The notes beneath the pieces were generated by a model. It saw nothing but the letters and a program-made list of their open reading frames with translations. It made no database searches and was not told where the DNA came from. A DNA stretch of 64,000 nucleotides. Origin: PALSA-129 sp963842505 (GTDB lineage Bacteria > Acidobacteriota > Terriglobia > Bryobacterales > Bryobacteraceae). The stretch lies in contig CAWJGZ010000001.1 in the NCBI GenBank assembly GCA_963842505.1, positions 1,860,001 to 1,924,000 of the forward strand, in the 5' to 3' direction. The position numbers and the translations under genes were made by a program. Numbering within the stretch: the stretch's first letter is position 1; each line of letters starts with the position of its first letter. Below, piece after piece: positions 1 to 9,697 of this stretch.

Positions 1-921
1 GGCAAGTGACGATATGTCGGCACTAAACCGCTGCGCCCAGCCTCTGGCCGGATGGGGCGCGGCGGTCTGCCAGTCCTCATCGAACATCCAGCCGAACAAA
101 CCTCCGCCCTTGGCCGTGTTCATGAGCATGCGGGCCTTGCCGGGCAGATCGCTGGTATCCCTATGGAAGTTGCCGCGGAAGGTGACCCAGTGATTCTTTT
201 CGTTATAAATCAGGAGCGGCAGCGCGCCGAGGAGGAATCCGGCCACGGCCAGCGCCAGGCGGCGCCGCGTCAACAGGCGCCGAATGAGCCGCGGAAAGAC
301 CACCGCCGAGGCTACCGCGATGCCAGATAACATCCACACTGCCAAGGCTTTATCCCAGATCGCCAATCCCAGCAGGAAAAACCCCCAAAACAGCGCCCGG
401 TGGCTTTGTTGTTGGCAAAACCGCACCACCAGCAGCATGCCGCCGAGAAGCAACAAGTGTTGCAAGGCCACCGGCCCCCAGTCGAAGCAGACGGTCAGCA
501 GATAGGTCGCATCCGCGGCGAGCAAAGTGCATCCAATAACTGCCGCGCGTTCTCCGGCGATGCGGCGCAGAAGCAGGAAAAACAGCCACAAACTGGCCAC
601 TCCCGCCAGCAGCATCGGTACCCGCAGAGGCAGCATCCCCGTTCCAAACAATCGCAGAATCGGACGGTAAAGCCACGCTTTCAAAGTGCCGATGTAACTC
701 ATGATCATGAGCGGGACATGGGAATGGCCGATGCGGATGGCGTAAGCTCCTCCGGTGGGTTTGAGGAACGCCATGCCGAAGATGGTTTCGTCGTTTTCGA
801 CGCCGATGTTGGACAAGAACGGCAAGCCGGCGAGCAGAAAATACAGGCAAGCCAGCAGCGCCGCGAGGGTACCGGGCAGTCTATACCGGTGAGATTTTGG
901 CGGTGTTGGAGGACGGTCCAA
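1..921 (-). CDS. GT-C type membrane glycosyltransferase (PMT/GT39-like), 3' end cut by window
   Basis: The minus-strand frame is open from a TTG at 921, directly after an in-frame TAG, to the window edge, giving about 307 residues without a stop. The product is very hydrophobic: a first membrane segment (residues about 17-36) is followed by an extracytoplasmic acidic motif VENDET (E42, D44, E45), then many further hydrophobic segments. An acidic pair in the first loop after TM1 is the hallmark of GT-C enzymes that use polyprenyl-phosphate sugars. No ATG lies near the N-terminus (the first is near 774), so the TTG start is tentative. The C-terminus is not visible. Acceptor and sugar donor cannot be told from the sequence. 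The next minus-strand gene of similar type is at 1856-3244. Confidence 0.6.
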   Translation of the reverse strand, partial: MDRPPTPPKSHRYRLPGTLAALLACLYFLLAGLPFLSNIGVENDETIFGMAFLKPTGGAYAIRIGHSHVPLMIMSYIGTLKAWLYRPILRLFGTGMLPLRVPMLLAGVASLWLFFLLLRRIAGERAAVIGCTLLAADATYLLTVCFDWGPVALQHLLLLGGMLLVVRFCQQQSHRALFWGFFLLGLAIWDKALAVWMLSGIAVASAVVFPRLIRRLLTRRRLALAVAGFLLGALPLLIYNEKNHWVTFRGNFHRDTSDLPGKARMLMNTAKGGGLFGWMFDEDWQTAAPHPARGWAQRFSADISSLA

Positions 922-1192
922 CTAGAGATAGTAGCATCCTATCCGATAAGTGAGTTCGAATGACGATCCAGGGCGGGGCACAGATGATTTTTTAGAGATT
1001 GACAGTTTGGCAAATAAATTGCCAGGAGATGTCCTCATGGGTCGCCGCTGGGTGAAAACACGGCGAGCCAATAGCCCTGAAGAGGGATCGGGAGGCGTGA
1101 AACCTTTGGCGGGAAATGTCGTCTATACATTTGCGGAAGGACAACGCTAACGACAAGAAAAAAAAGATAAAAGAGAACCGGGAGACAATTTT

Positions 1193-1573
1193 ATGAACCA
1201 GACCGAGCTAAACAAATATAGAGCGGCGCTCGAGGCCAAGCAGTCCGAACTTGCCAAGGGACTGCGCAACCGCGAAGACATCGCCATTGAAAAGACTCCG
1301 GATGCGCTCGATGAAGTGCAACTGGCCGGAGAACGCGAACTCGCCATCCGCAATCTGGACCGGGACTCGATCATGCTCCGCAACGTCCGTGGCGCGCTGC
1401 AGCGCGTCGCCGATGGCAGTTACGGCATCTGCCTGCATTGCGAAGACGAGATCAAACCCAAGCGTCTGGAAGCAGTGCCCTGGACCAAATTCTGCATCGG
1501 TTGCCAGGAAGCGGCGGATCGCCACGAGTTTGAATCGGCCGAAGTGGACGAACTCCTGGCAAACGCGGCTTAA
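1193..1573 (+). CDS. DksA/TraR family zinc-finger regulator
   Basis: A 126-residue protein with an N-terminal helical region (about 1-70) and a C-terminal four-cysteine zinc finger, CLHC at 80-83 and CIGC at 101-104, the layout of DksA/TraR C4 proteins. Family members bind the secondary channel of RNA polymerase and modulate initiation, often with ppGpp. The coiled-coil tip carries DALDEVQLAGERE, in line with DksA-like acidic tips, but which paralogue this is cannot be decided. A GGGAGA ribosome binding site sits about 9 nt before the ATG. The gene stands alone and is followed by a strong hairpin at 1586-1613. Upstream, a TTGACA at 999-1004 and a small TGGCAA/TTGCCA hairpin (1008-1024) occur, but no convincing -10 at normal spacing. 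Confidence 0.85.
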   Translation: MNQTELNKYRAALEAKQSELAKGLRNREDIAIEKTPDALDEVQLAGERELAIRNLDRDSIMLRNVRGALQRVADGSYGICLHCEDEIKPKRLEAVPWTKFCIGCQEAADRHEFESAEVDELLANAA

Positions 1574-1585
1574 GCTTCAACCACC

Positions 1586-1620
1586 AAGGGCGCGAGAGGA
1601 ATCTCGCGCCCTTCGTGTTT
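1586..1620 (+). terminator. Rho-independent terminator after the DksA-like gene
   Basis: A perfect 12-bp stem (1586-1597 with 1602-1613) closes a GGAA tetraloop 12 nt after the stop codon and is followed by TTCGTGTTT. The T-tract is imperfect but the stem is very stable. Confidence 0.7.
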
Positions 1621-1855
1621 CTGGAAGTTGATGAAAAGCGACCGGAAAGAAAACCTCACTGCGGGAACGCGGAATCGCGAAGAAAAGCCGCGAACAACAA
1701 ACAGGTTAGCTGTTTTTCCCGCGTCTCCGCGGTCCATCATGCGTTTCAGGTTTTTCAGCACCGGCTTTCAGCCGACTGGGCCCGCCAACCTGCGCGTTTA
1801 GCCCCAGCCCCGCTCCCCGCGTATGCGGGGGTTTTGGGGTGAATCTGCTCAGCCA

Positions 1856-3244
1856 TCATTTCAACCGCACCAGGCGGCCCTCGCGGTAATCGAACCAGGA
1901 TGGGATCGCCGCGAGCTCGGCGGGCGTGAGCGGGGTCTTCTTTTGAAGCTGCACGGTGATGCTGCGGTCGCGGAACCAGAGGTCGGCGATGAAGAGCATG
2001 TCCCACTCCTGAAACGGGTCATTGAGGAAGACCACGTGGCTGCCGGAACTCACGTGTGGATTCAGCTCACGGAATTGCTCGATGACCTCGGCGGTCTGGC
2101 GTCCCAAAGCCGCCATCACCGGCTTGGCGTCCGCCATCTTTCGATTCAGATTGGCGCGGCCCCAGTAGAAGACGGCGGCGGCCAGCAGGACTGCCAGCAG
2201 GGCTGGCCGGCCCAAGCGGCCGAAGAGCGGTTCACGGGAAAGAAAACCGGCGGTGGCGCGCGCCCCATCCACCAGCACCACGGCCGCAAAGACCGCGCCG
2301 CCGATCATCGGGATGTAGAGGCACGCCTGGCTCTTGCCGGGCAGGAACTCGATGGGTACCGGCGCCAGCAGCAGAAACAGCCAGCAGAAGCGTAGAACGG
2401 TGCGCGCGCCGGGCCGCCACGCCAGGTAGGTGACCACCGCCCAGAACGCCAGGATTCCGCCCCAGCCGGCGTGCAGAAAGGCGGCGTCGGCGAGGAAGAT
2501 CCGCTGAAAATCGTGCACGCGCTGGAGTGAGAAGACCGGGCGATAGCCCTCCATGCCGGTCAGCGCATCCACGCCCCATACCTTGCCGTAGAGATCCAGC
2601 AGCACCAGGACGCCGGCGAGCCCCACCATCTTTACCGCGCCGCGCCCCAGCGGCCGGTGGTAGCACCATTCATAGGCCAGCAGCGCGGCGGGCAGGGTCA
2701 GCGCCATTTCCTTGGAGTTGAGCGCGCACACCAGCAGCGCGGCGAAGACGGCGGTTTGCCGCACGCCGGGGAACCGGCCGGCAGCGCGGATGCGCACGTA
2801 ATAGAGCAGCGCGCCGAAATAGAAACAACCGCACAGGGCGTCATAGACGAAAGCGGTGTTGTAGTAAAGGTTGCTGAGACCAGCGTGATAGCAGGCCACC
2901 AGCGCGGCCAGCGCGGCGGCTGGCCAATCGGCGCCCAGCAGGCGCGCCAGTCTGTATAGCAACCAGACATTCGCCAGCAGGACCAGCGACAGCGCCACAT
3001 GGTACGGCAGCGGATTCAATCCCCAGGCGCTCAGGATGGGCAGATAAAACAAGCCGCCCATGGGCCGGTAGTAACCGCGCCACAACAGGAACTGGGAAAC
3101 CAACAGCCGCCAGGGACCGGGGGTCCAATAGAAGCTGTCGATGTTCATCATGTCGTCCGGGGAAAAGTGCGCGCGCCAGCCGTCCCAGGAAAAGAACACG
3201 AACCACGCCAGCAGGAACGGCGCGAGTAGTCGGCTGCGGTTCAA
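1856..3244 (-). CDS. Polytopic membrane protein, GT-C (GT39-like) glycosyltransferase family
   Basis: A 462-residue protein starting MNRSRLLAPFLLAWFVFFSW, with roughly ten hydrophobic segments. After the first one comes FSPDDMMN (D30, D31), the acidic pair typical of GT-C enzymes in loop 1, then the aromatic-rich stretch YYRPMGGLFYLP seen in many uncharacterised bacterial members. The last 130 residues (after about 330) form a soluble domain. The predicted role is transfer of a sugar from a polyprenyl-phosphate donor on the outer face of the inner membrane; substrate unknown. Its start lies 6 nt after the stop of the NHL-repeat protein gene at 3251-6424 on the same strand, so the two may share a transcript. 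Confidence 0.65.
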   Translation of the reverse strand: MNRSRLLAPFLLAWFVFFSWDGWRAHFSPDDMMNIDSFYWTPGPWRLLVSQFLLWRGYYRPMGGLFYLPILSAWGLNPLPYHVALSLVLLANVWLLYRLARLLGADWPAAALAALVACYHAGLSNLYYNTAFVYDALCGCFYFGALLYYVRIRAAGRFPGVRQTAVFAALLVCALNSKEMALTLPAALLAYEWCYHRPLGRGAVKMVGLAGVLVLLDLYGKVWGVDALTGMEGYRPVFSLQRVHDFQRIFLADAAFLHAGWGGILAFWAVVTYLAWRPGARTVLRFCWLFLLLAPVPIEFLPGKSQACLYIPMIGGAVFAAVVLVDGARATAGFLSREPLFGRLGRPALLAVLLAAAVFYWGRANLNRKMADAKPVMAALGRQTAEVIEQFRELNPHVSSGSHVVFLNDPFQEWDMLFIADLWFRDRSITVQLQKKTPLTPAELAAIPSWFDYREGRLVRLK

Positions 3245-3250
3245 GGCGCG

Positions 3251-6200
3251 CTAACTGCCGGTGATGGTAGTCGCGTCACTGGTGGTAGCAGTGGCGGAAC
3301 TCCCACCGGTAACCGTCACCGTGTTGGTGACGGTGGAAGCGGCATTCGACGCCACATTGACGGTCACGGTAAGCGCCGGATAGCTGCCGCCGGCGGGAAT
3401 CGCGTCGCTGCGTATGCAGACATTCTTGGTGCAGGACCATCCGTCGCCAACTATGGAGACCAGGGTCTCGCCGGTGGGAAGGGTGTCAGTGAGGGTCACA
3501 ACGCCGGAGGTGGGGTTCTGGCTTCCGACGTTCGAAACCGTCACCGTGTAAGTGGCGCCCTGCTGGCCCTGAGTGAAGTTGCCGGTGTGGGTCTTGGAGA
3601 CGGACAAGACCGGCGCGACGTTCAGGCTCCCATTGTTGACCACCGGCACGGTGGCCTGGTTGCTTGTGTATATATCTTGCGCAATGGTGACCACGGAATA
3701 GGCATTCGTGGACAGGCTCGAATTGGTATGCAGCAGGACTTCGTAGACTCCGACCGAGCCGGGCAGCAGCGTGGCCTGAAGCACGTCGCCCGTGCTTCCT
3801 CCCACAAATGAGCTGATCGATTCCTGCGGCGACGTAATGGGACCATTGAGCGGATACTTGTATCCCGTTTGGATCAACGGCGTGATCAGATCCGACAGCA
3901 CCGGCACTCCGACACCGGTGGCCAGAATCTCGATAATCTCCCCCGGCAGGGCGGGATTGGTCTGGGTAATGGGTGCGCCCGCGATATTGCCGCAGCAGGT
4001 TTGCCCATCGAGAGCCGTCAGGGTGAGAGTCACGGAACTGCTGGATGGTCCGCCGGTCGCACTGGCCGTAATGGGGATTCCGTTTCCTTCCGGACCCTGC
4101 ACGCGGGTAGTGAGGATAATGCGGTCGAAAAGTCCCGCGGCCGCGGCGCTCACTTGCGGATCGTTGTTGAGCTGGATCACCAGGTTGTCGCGAATGCTGT
4201 CGAGCGTATCGGTGCTCTGCGCGGTATAGGAGTAGGAACGGCCCGCCACCGTGACCGTCGCCAGGTTGCCGGCGGTAACCGTGCCATCCACCGAGACCAC
4301 CGCGGTGGCGTAGGCCGTCGAGTGCATGGCCACGGCGACCGGCGGGCTGGAGGCGACCAACGGGTTGGAAGGCCCCGGCTGCGCGTAGATACCGGGGTTG
4401 GCCGGCACGATGGTGGCCGCCAGCGCCGTAGTTACCATGATGCTTCCGTCGCTCATCACCGAACGCACGTAGGCATTGATGCTGGTGCTGTCGCCGAGCT
4501 CCCAGGGGATTTGTGCGTTGATCTGGGTTGGCGAGACAAATAGCAGCGGCGCCTGGATTCCGTTGAAATAGACTTCCGTGCCGCCCAGTTGAGTGGGCAA
4601 CGGGTTGGCCGTAGGATCGGCGCTTGCCGTGTTGGCGGAAAGGCTCGTGCCCACGACCGTCACGATGGTTCCTGGAGCGAGCGAGGCGGCATCTCCGCCG
4701 CCCGTCAGGCTGGACCCGGCGGCCGTAGCGGTAAGCTGCGCCGAGAGAACTTCCCCGGGCGTAGTCGATGTCGCCGCCGTGACAGCCACCGAATAATCGA
4801 CGTTGTTGCCGAGAGGTCCAGGCGTTTTGGCGTTGAGGTCCACGACCATGTTGGTGGTGTCGGCGACGGCGACCAGACTGGCCTCGCCGGCGCCATTATT
4901 GGCGCCGTTAATCAACGCAGTTATGGACGTGACAATGCTGGCTAAGGTATCGGTGGACACGACCGTGTAGGTATAGTTGGCGCCGTTGATAGTGATGGTG
5001 GCGACGTCGCCCGCTTGAATGGTGCCGCCGATGGTAATCTTGCCGTGCGCCACGATGTCGAAACTGGCGGAATTGCGCACAGCCTGGTACTGCACGTTAT
5101 TCGTACCGATCGAATACACCATGATGCGGTCGTTGTAAGAGTCGCTGGCGAAAAGGTTAGTGCCGTCCCAGGCCAGCGAGAGAGGCGTTTCCAGCGAATC
5201 GGTTGCGTCGGTAGCCTGGTCGACCTGGCCGCCGATCTGTCCCAGGATCTCGTCGGCCGCCGCGGCGTTGGCGGTGGGAACCTGGTTGAACACCAGCACG
5301 CGGTCGTTGCCGCCGTCAGCCACAAACAGATGGCCTCCACCGGCCAGCGCGAACCGGGGGAAACTCAACGTCGCGTTGCAGCCCTCCGGATAGGTGGGAT
5401 TTCCGGCGAGATCGGTGCCGTTGGAGACGGTGCACAACAGGGGCACTTCCTTATCGGTAGTGTCGGTGCTCGAACTGGCCGCAGTCCCGGTATAGGCATT
5501 ATTCGCAATGGCGCTCACCATATCCGGCTGGCCGATCACGACATCCGCGGGCGCGCCATTGGTGGTCGGGATGCTGTTCCAGATCAACACACGGTTGTAG
5601 CCCAGATCCGTTACGTAAAGCCGCACCCCGTCGGAGGTCACCGACACGGGGTTCAGCAGGTTGCTCGAAGTAGCGGTGGTGCTCTGCTGGCTGATATCGG
5701 TTTGCACGAAAGTGGTGAAATTGGGCGCCCCGATCACCAAATCCGCCGCCACCCCATTGGTGGTGGGGATGTGGTTGTAAACCAGGACGCGATTGTTCTG
5801 TGTATCGGCCACGTACAACTTGCCGTTCTGAATCCACACACCTTGCGGCCCACGCATGGATTTGGCATTGGGCTGATTGCCGGGTATGCTGACACTGACG
5901 AAATCGGGCTGTCCGACCACCACATCGGCCGGGGCGTTGTTGTTGCTCGGGATGGTGTTCCAGATGAGCACGCGGTTGTGGTCGGTGTCGGCCACCACCA
6001 GGTGGACGCCGTCGGACGCCACTGCGGTGGGCTCGCGAAGATCGTTCTGAGTGGCCGTAAGGTTCACCGAAGTGGTGACGAAATCGGGTTGTCCCAGCAC
6101 CACGTTGGCCTGCCCCACGCACACCGGGCATTTGGTGTTGTAGGGGAGTTCGGCGGTGGGAGAGGGCAATTGAGACGAAAGATTCTGGAAAAGCAGGACG

Positions 6201-6424
6201 CGATTATTCGACGGATAGGAGCCCACGCGGTTCGAATCGGCGACAAACAGAGTGTTGCCGGCGTACGCCAAGCCGCTGACGCCTCCGACGACTGTGTCGC
6301 TGGAATTGGTGTCCTGGCTGGTGAAGGTTGCTTGTCCGATCACCGCCCGCGCGGCTTGTCCGGTCATGAACTGTTGGGCGAAAAGGGCCGCCGTACAGAG
6401 GAGGAATAGCGAAATACGCTTCAT
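3251..6424 (-). CDS. Secreted NHL-repeat protein with TIGR03437-like and DUF11-like domains
   Basis: A 1057-residue exported protein with signal peptide MKRISLFLLCTAALFAQ. Residues about 30-440 hold NHL/beta-propeller repeats, with recurring units such as GVHLVVADTDHNRVLIWN and ADVVIGQPD. Residues about 446-455 (AVRNSASF) and 580-690 (APGTIVTVVGTSLS; SPTQINAQIPWEL) match my recollection of the Solibacter C-terminal domain TIGR03437; a further segment of it appears at about 820-930. Two related modules interrupt this domain at about 460-570 and 706-805 (TINGANYTYTVVSTDTLASI and TVAGRSYSYTAQSTDTLDSI). Residues about 945-1045 look like a DUF11 repeat (LTDTLPTGE). No sorting anchor is visible. 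A surface or secreted adhesive role is inference only. Confidence 0.8.
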   Translation of the reverse strand: MKRISLFLLCTAALFAQQFMTGQAARAVIGQATFTSQDTNSSDTVVGGVSGLAYAGNTLFVADSNRVGSYPSNNRVLLFQNLSSQLPSPTAELPYNTKCPVCVGQANVVLGQPDFVTTSVNLTATQNDLREPTAVASDGVHLVVADTDHNRVLIWNTIPSNNNAPADVVVGQPDFVSVSIPGNQPNAKSMRGPQGVWIQNGKLYVADTQNNRVLVYNHIPTTNGVAADLVIGAPNFTTFVQTDISQQSTTATSSNLLNPVSVTSDGVRLYVTDLGYNRVLIWNSIPTTNGAPADVVIGQPDMVSAIANNAYTGTAASSSTDTTDKEVPLLCTVSNGTDLAGNPTYPEGCNATLSFPRFALAGGGHLFVADGGNDRVLVFNQVPTANAAAADEILGQIGGQVDQATDATDSLETPLSLAWDGTNLFASDSYNDRIMVYSIGTNNVQYQAVRNSASFDIVAHGKITIGGTIQAGDVATITINGANYTYTVVSTDTLASIVTSITALINGANNGAGEASLVAVADTTNMVVDLNAKTPGPLGNNVDYSVAVTAATSTTPGEVLSAQLTATAAGSSLTGGGDAASLAPGTIVTVVGTSLSANTASADPTANPLPTQLGGTEVYFNGIQAPLLFVSPTQINAQIPWELGDSTSINAYVRSVMSDGSIMVTTALAATIVPANPGIYAQPGPSNPLVASSPPVAVAMHSTAYATAVVSVDGTVTAGNLATVTVAGRSYSYTAQSTDTLDSIRDNLVIQLNNDPQVSAAAAGLFDRIILTTRVQGPEGNGIPITASATGGPSSSSVTLTLTALDGQTCCGNIAGAPITQTNPALPGEIIEILATGVGVPVLSDLITPLIQTGYKYPLNGPITSPQESISSFVGGSTGDVLQATLLPGSVGVYEVLLHTNSSLSTNAYSVVTIAQDIYTSNQATVPVVNNGSLNVAPVLSVSKTHTGNFTQGQQGATYTVTVSNVGSQNPTSGVVTLTDTLPTGETLVSIVGDGWSCTKNVCIRSDAIPAGGSYPALTVTVNVASNAASTVTNTVTVTGGSSATATTSDATTITGS

Positions 6425-6669
6425 GCGCTGTGTCTATGGATTCTGTGCAATGCCAAAATAAGCCACCAGTATAGCAAGGGGTTGTACCGCGGCGGTGATG
6501 CCCGACGGCCACACCGGTGTGCGAAAACGGCACGATCCCGATCCTGGAGAGCTGCTGAAAACAACCGCCAACGAGACAAACCTCGCCATTACCCAGCAAG
6601 CCGAAGCACGAAAAGGGCCGCTCGTCTCCGGCCGCCGGCCCGCGGCGTGGAGCGGCGGAGCGCGGTGCT

Positions 6670-7113
6670 TCACCGGTCCACGAAGCGGCGCTGATATTCG
6701 GCCGGCGGCGCGGGGCAGCTCTGGCGGCGCCCGAACAGGCCATGGCGATGGCGGGCAATGAGGTTATAGGCAGGGTTGAGAACTCTGTCGGGAAGGATGC
6801 CGAGAACCGCCAGCGAGCGCCAGGGAGCACCCAGAGCCTTCGCTACAAATAACGCGGCCCGCGCCCGGCAAAGGAGGGCCGGCGAGGCGGAGCGATAGTC
6901 CAAGACCACGTAGAAGGTATCGAAGCGATCCGGATCGCACCCGAACTGCCGTGCCAGAGATCGTCCCAAGCCGCTCTGGAGGGAAGCGAAGTGAAACACT
7001 TCCCGGCGGTCGCGAGACAGAACGAAACGCACCAGGCGGTCGCACAACCCGCACACCGCATCATAGAGGATGAGGTGACGGCCGGCGGAATTGGCGGGAG
7101 TTTGCGGAGCCAT
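6670..7113 (-). CDS. DCC family (DUF393/YuxK-like) thiol protein
   Basis: A 147-residue protein. Near its N-terminus is LILYDAVCGLCDRLVRF, a variant of the DxxCxxC motif that names the DCC family of predicted thiol-disulfide oxidoreductases (usual form YDGxCxxC). The rest fits the family: a redox-type fold, the segment FHFASLQS after the motif, and a C-terminal YNLIARHRHGLFGRR. Length is normal for the family. It starts 66 nt after the stop of the amino-acid permease gene on the same strand, so the pair is probably one transcript. The physiological partner is unknown. Confidence 0.8.
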   Translation of the reverse strand: MAPQTPANSAGRHLILYDAVCGLCDRLVRFVLSRDRREVFHFASLQSGLGRSLARQFGCDPDRFDTFYVVLDYRSASPALLCRARAALFVAKALGAPWRSLAVLGILPDRVLNPAYNLIARHRHGLFGRRQSCPAPPAEYQRRFVDR

Positions 7114-7179
7114 CGGTGTTTCGGTGATCGCATCGTATCATCATTTTCCCGATTTTCCCTGCGAATGCGCCGATGGACT

Positions 7180-8583
7180 TTACACGCCCCTCGGGCGGAT
7201 TCCGAAACGATAGACCAGCGCGCCGGCGCCGACGGTGCCGAAAGCGCTGAGCGATGCCCAGGGGTGCTGCACGAGGCCGAAAACCACCATGCCGGCGCCC
7301 ACCAGAATATAGGAAGCGGGAATCAGCGGCCAGGCGAATTCGAGGGCGCGCAGGCGCTGCCAACCCGGACGGGTGCGGCGAAACACGAAGACCGACACCA
7401 CCGATAAAACGGTGAACAGCGTGAGGGTCATGCCGATGTAGATGACCAGATCGGGAAACGGCGTGGCTGTCATCAATATGGCGCACAGGCCCTGACTGAG
7501 GATGGCTACCGCCGGCGTGCGCCAGCGCGGATGCACCTTGGCGGCGGCGGCGAAGAAGGCGCGATTCTTCGCCATGGCGTAGTACACGCGCGGCCCGATG
7601 GTGACCTGCGCGCTGACGGTGGAGACGAGGCACAAGGCCATCAGAGCGGAGAAGGCGCCGCCAACGTTCATCCCGAAAAGATTTCTCGCGGACATGCCCC
7701 CAATGGCGAAATCACCTTTCATCTGCTCCAGCGGCGTGGCGTAGATGAAAACCAGGTTGAGCCCCAGGTAGAGCACCGCGACAATGGCGGTGCCGGTGGC
7801 CAGCGCGGCGGGCAGCGTGCGCTCCGGACGGCGCACTTCTTCGGCGACGTAAGTAGCCGCGTTCCATCCGCTATATCCCACCATCACCCACAGCAGGCTG
7901 ACGATGAACTGTGTGGGCAGCGCGGCCACGGATGTGCGAACGGCCGGCTGCGAGAAGTGGCCCCAGCTTCCGGCGCCGGAGGCAAAGCCCAGAATCACGA
8001 AGCCGGCGATCACGATCAGCTTGGTGGAAGTGAGCACGTTCTGCACTTTGGCGGTGCGGCCGGCGCCGAAGCAGTTGAGCGCGGTGAAAGCCGCGATCAA
8101 CGCCGCGGCCGCCAATTGGCCCGCGCCCAAACGCACGGTGAAGATGCCCGAACCGAGAACCAGCGATGCGTTAGCCTGCTTGAGAGTGGGGAAGAAGTAT
8201 CCCAGGTAATCGGCAACGGCCACGGCGGCGGCGGCGATGGGCGCGGAAAAGCCGGCGAAGAAAGAAACCCATCCGGTCATGAAGCCCCATTCGGGGCCGA
8301 AGGCGTGGGTCAGGTAAACATATTCGCCGCCCGAGCTGGGAAAATTAATACCGAGTTCGGAATAGCTCAAAGCACCGGCGATTGCAAACAGCGCGCCCAC
8401 GCTCCAGCAGAGCAGGATCAGACTGGCGCTGCCTAGTTCGCCCGCCATGAAGCCGGTGGTGGTGAAGATGCCCATGCCGATCATATTGGAAATGACCAGG
8501 GCGGTGGCGCTGAAGAAGCCAAGCTGGCGGATCAGGCCGGGGACGCTTCCGCGAACCGCGCCCGGCGATGGAGGGTTAGGCAT
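7180..8583 (-). CDS. APC superfamily amino-acid permease
   Basis: A 467-residue polytopic protein with about 12 hydrophobic segments. TM1 carries ALVISNMIGMGIFTTTGF, the unwound glycine-rich motif (GxGIF) that binds the substrate amino group in APC transporters. Other family marks are SYSELGINFPSSGGEYVYL and the downstream GYSGWNAATYVAEEVRRPER, which matches the LAT/APC consensus. It probably imports or exchanges amino acids across the inner membrane; specificity cannot be read. The ATG is at 8583. The gene is divergent from the patatin-like gene, with about 130 bp between the two starts, and is followed on its own strand by the DCC gene. Confidence 0.88.
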   Translation of the reverse strand: MPNPPSPGAVRGSVPGLIRQLGFFSATALVISNMIGMGIFTTTGFMAGELGSASLILLCWSVGALFAIAGALSYSELGINFPSSGGEYVYLTHAFGPEWGFMTGWVSFFAGFSAPIAAAAVAVADYLGYFFPTLKQANASLVLGSGIFTVRLGAGQLAAAALIAAFTALNCFGAGRTAKVQNVLTSTKLIVIAGFVILGFASGAGSWGHFSQPAVRTSVAALPTQFIVSLLWVMVGYSGWNAATYVAEEVRRPERTLPAALATGTAIVAVLYLGLNLVFIYATPLEQMKGDFAIGGMSARNLFGMNVGGAFSALMALCLVSTVSAQVTIGPRVYYAMAKNRAFFAAAAKVHPRWRTPAVAILSQGLCAILMTATPFPDLVIYIGMTLTLFTVLSVVSVFVFRRTRPGWQRLRALEFAWPLIPASYILVGAGMVVFGLVQHPWASLSAFGTVGAGALVYRFGIRPRGV

Positions 8584-8711
8584 TCGTCACCTAAGAGTTA
8601 GGATAAGATATTCCCGGAATGAAAATCGCCGGCAACACCGGCTTCGACCACTACTGGTGTGAAGGCAAGCCTCCGGCAAACGCCGTTTACACCCGCAAGC
8701 GGTGATCGCCA

Positions 8712-9449
8712 ATGCCCTGCGCGCTGGTCCTTTCGGCGGGCGGAATGTTCGGCGCCTATCAGGCGGGCGTCTGGAATGCGCTGTCGCGGCGTTTTCAGCC
8801 CGATCTGATCGTGGGCGCTTCGGTCGGCGCGCTCAACGGATGGGCCATCGCCGGCGGATGTTCCCCCGCCGATCTGCTGGCCATGTGGCGCGATCCTGGC
8901 ACCGCCCGCTTGATGAGGCCGCGCTTTCCCCTGGTTCCCTGGAATGGCTTTTTCGATCCCACAGCGCTCTACCGGCAGGTGTGCGACTGGTACGCGCGGT
9001 TCAAGCCTGGCGTGCCCTATTCGCTCACCATGGTGCAGGTTCCGCGGCTCCGCCTGGTGCGGGTATCTCACGAGCAGATTACACCGGGGCATCTGATGGC
9101 CTCCTGCGCGGTGCCGTTCGGGTTCCCGCCCGTCCGCATTGATGGCCGGCTCTACGTGGACGGAGGTCTGCTCGACGCCCTGCCGGTCTGGGCAGCGGCT
9201 GAAATGGGCGCCACCCGCGTCATCGCCGTGAACGCGCTGCCCCTGATGCCTTCGCGTCTGCTGCACGCGGCGGTCCGCGTGGTTCGACGCTTCGGCCAGA
9301 AACCCGCCGAGGTTGCGGGACTCGACCTGGTGCCGATCAGTCCCGATGCTCCCCTTGGGTCGATTCGGGATGCCCTCGCCTGGAGCGCGGAGAATGCGCG
9401 GAGGTGGATTCAGCGGGGCGAAGACGATGCCCAAGCCGTTGTTGGATGA
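8712..9449 (+). CDS. Patatin-like phospholipase / RssA-type serine hydrolase
   Basis: A 245-residue protein with the full patatin set: the oxyanion glycine loop SAGGMFGAYQAG (8-19), the nucleophile elbow GASVG with Ser37, and the catalytic Asp150 in VDGGLLDALPV. Ser and Asp form the catalytic dyad of this family, which hydrolyses acyl esters. There is no signal peptide, so it is probably cytoplasmic or membrane-associated like RssA/YchK. ATG 8712 puts the family-typical ALVLSAGG at the very N-terminus. Substrate unknown. Confidence 0.87.
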   Translation: MPCALVLSAGGMFGAYQAGVWNALSRRFQPDLIVGASVGALNGWAIAGGCSPADLLAMWRDPGTARLMRPRFPLVPWNGFFDPTALYRQVCDWYARFKPGVPYSLTMVQVPRLRLVRVSHEQITPGHLMASCAVPFGFPPVRIDGRLYVDGGLLDALPVWAAAEMGATRVIAVNALPLMPSRLLHAAVRVVRRFGQKPAEVAGLDLVPISPDAPLGSIRDALAWSAENARRWIQRGEDDAQAVVG

Positions 9450-9697
9450 CCGTACCAGAAAGGCTCGGAACTGCATTTCCCGCGACTAAGTCAAAGTTGT
9501 AATTGGGGGCTCAAGAACGTGTTGCCCCGAAGTATAACGCTGGACTTGCCATGCCACTAAGGCGATGGCTACAGCGCCGAGATAAGAGCCGAGCCTGGCG
9601 ATCAGTAGATGCCCGGTTTTTGCGTCATCTGATTGAACCCGCCTGGATTCGATTTCCGGCCCGGACAGCCGATCTCGACGAATGACGGCAACCTTAC

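Noticed and set aside
950..1150. 66-codon plus-strand frame before the DksA-like gene
   Set aside because: No ribosome site or family; the TTGACA inside it lacks a -10 at workable spacing.
1815..1840. CCCCGC/GCGGGG hairpin followed by GTTTT
   Set aside because: Looks like a weak terminator, but the DksA-like gene already has a stronger one at 1586, and for the minus-strand gene it has no T-tract.
5015..6409. 464-codon plus-strand frame over the NHL-repeat gene
   Set aside because: Low-complexity Gly/Arg/His composition that follows the repeat structure of the sense gene; no ribosome site.
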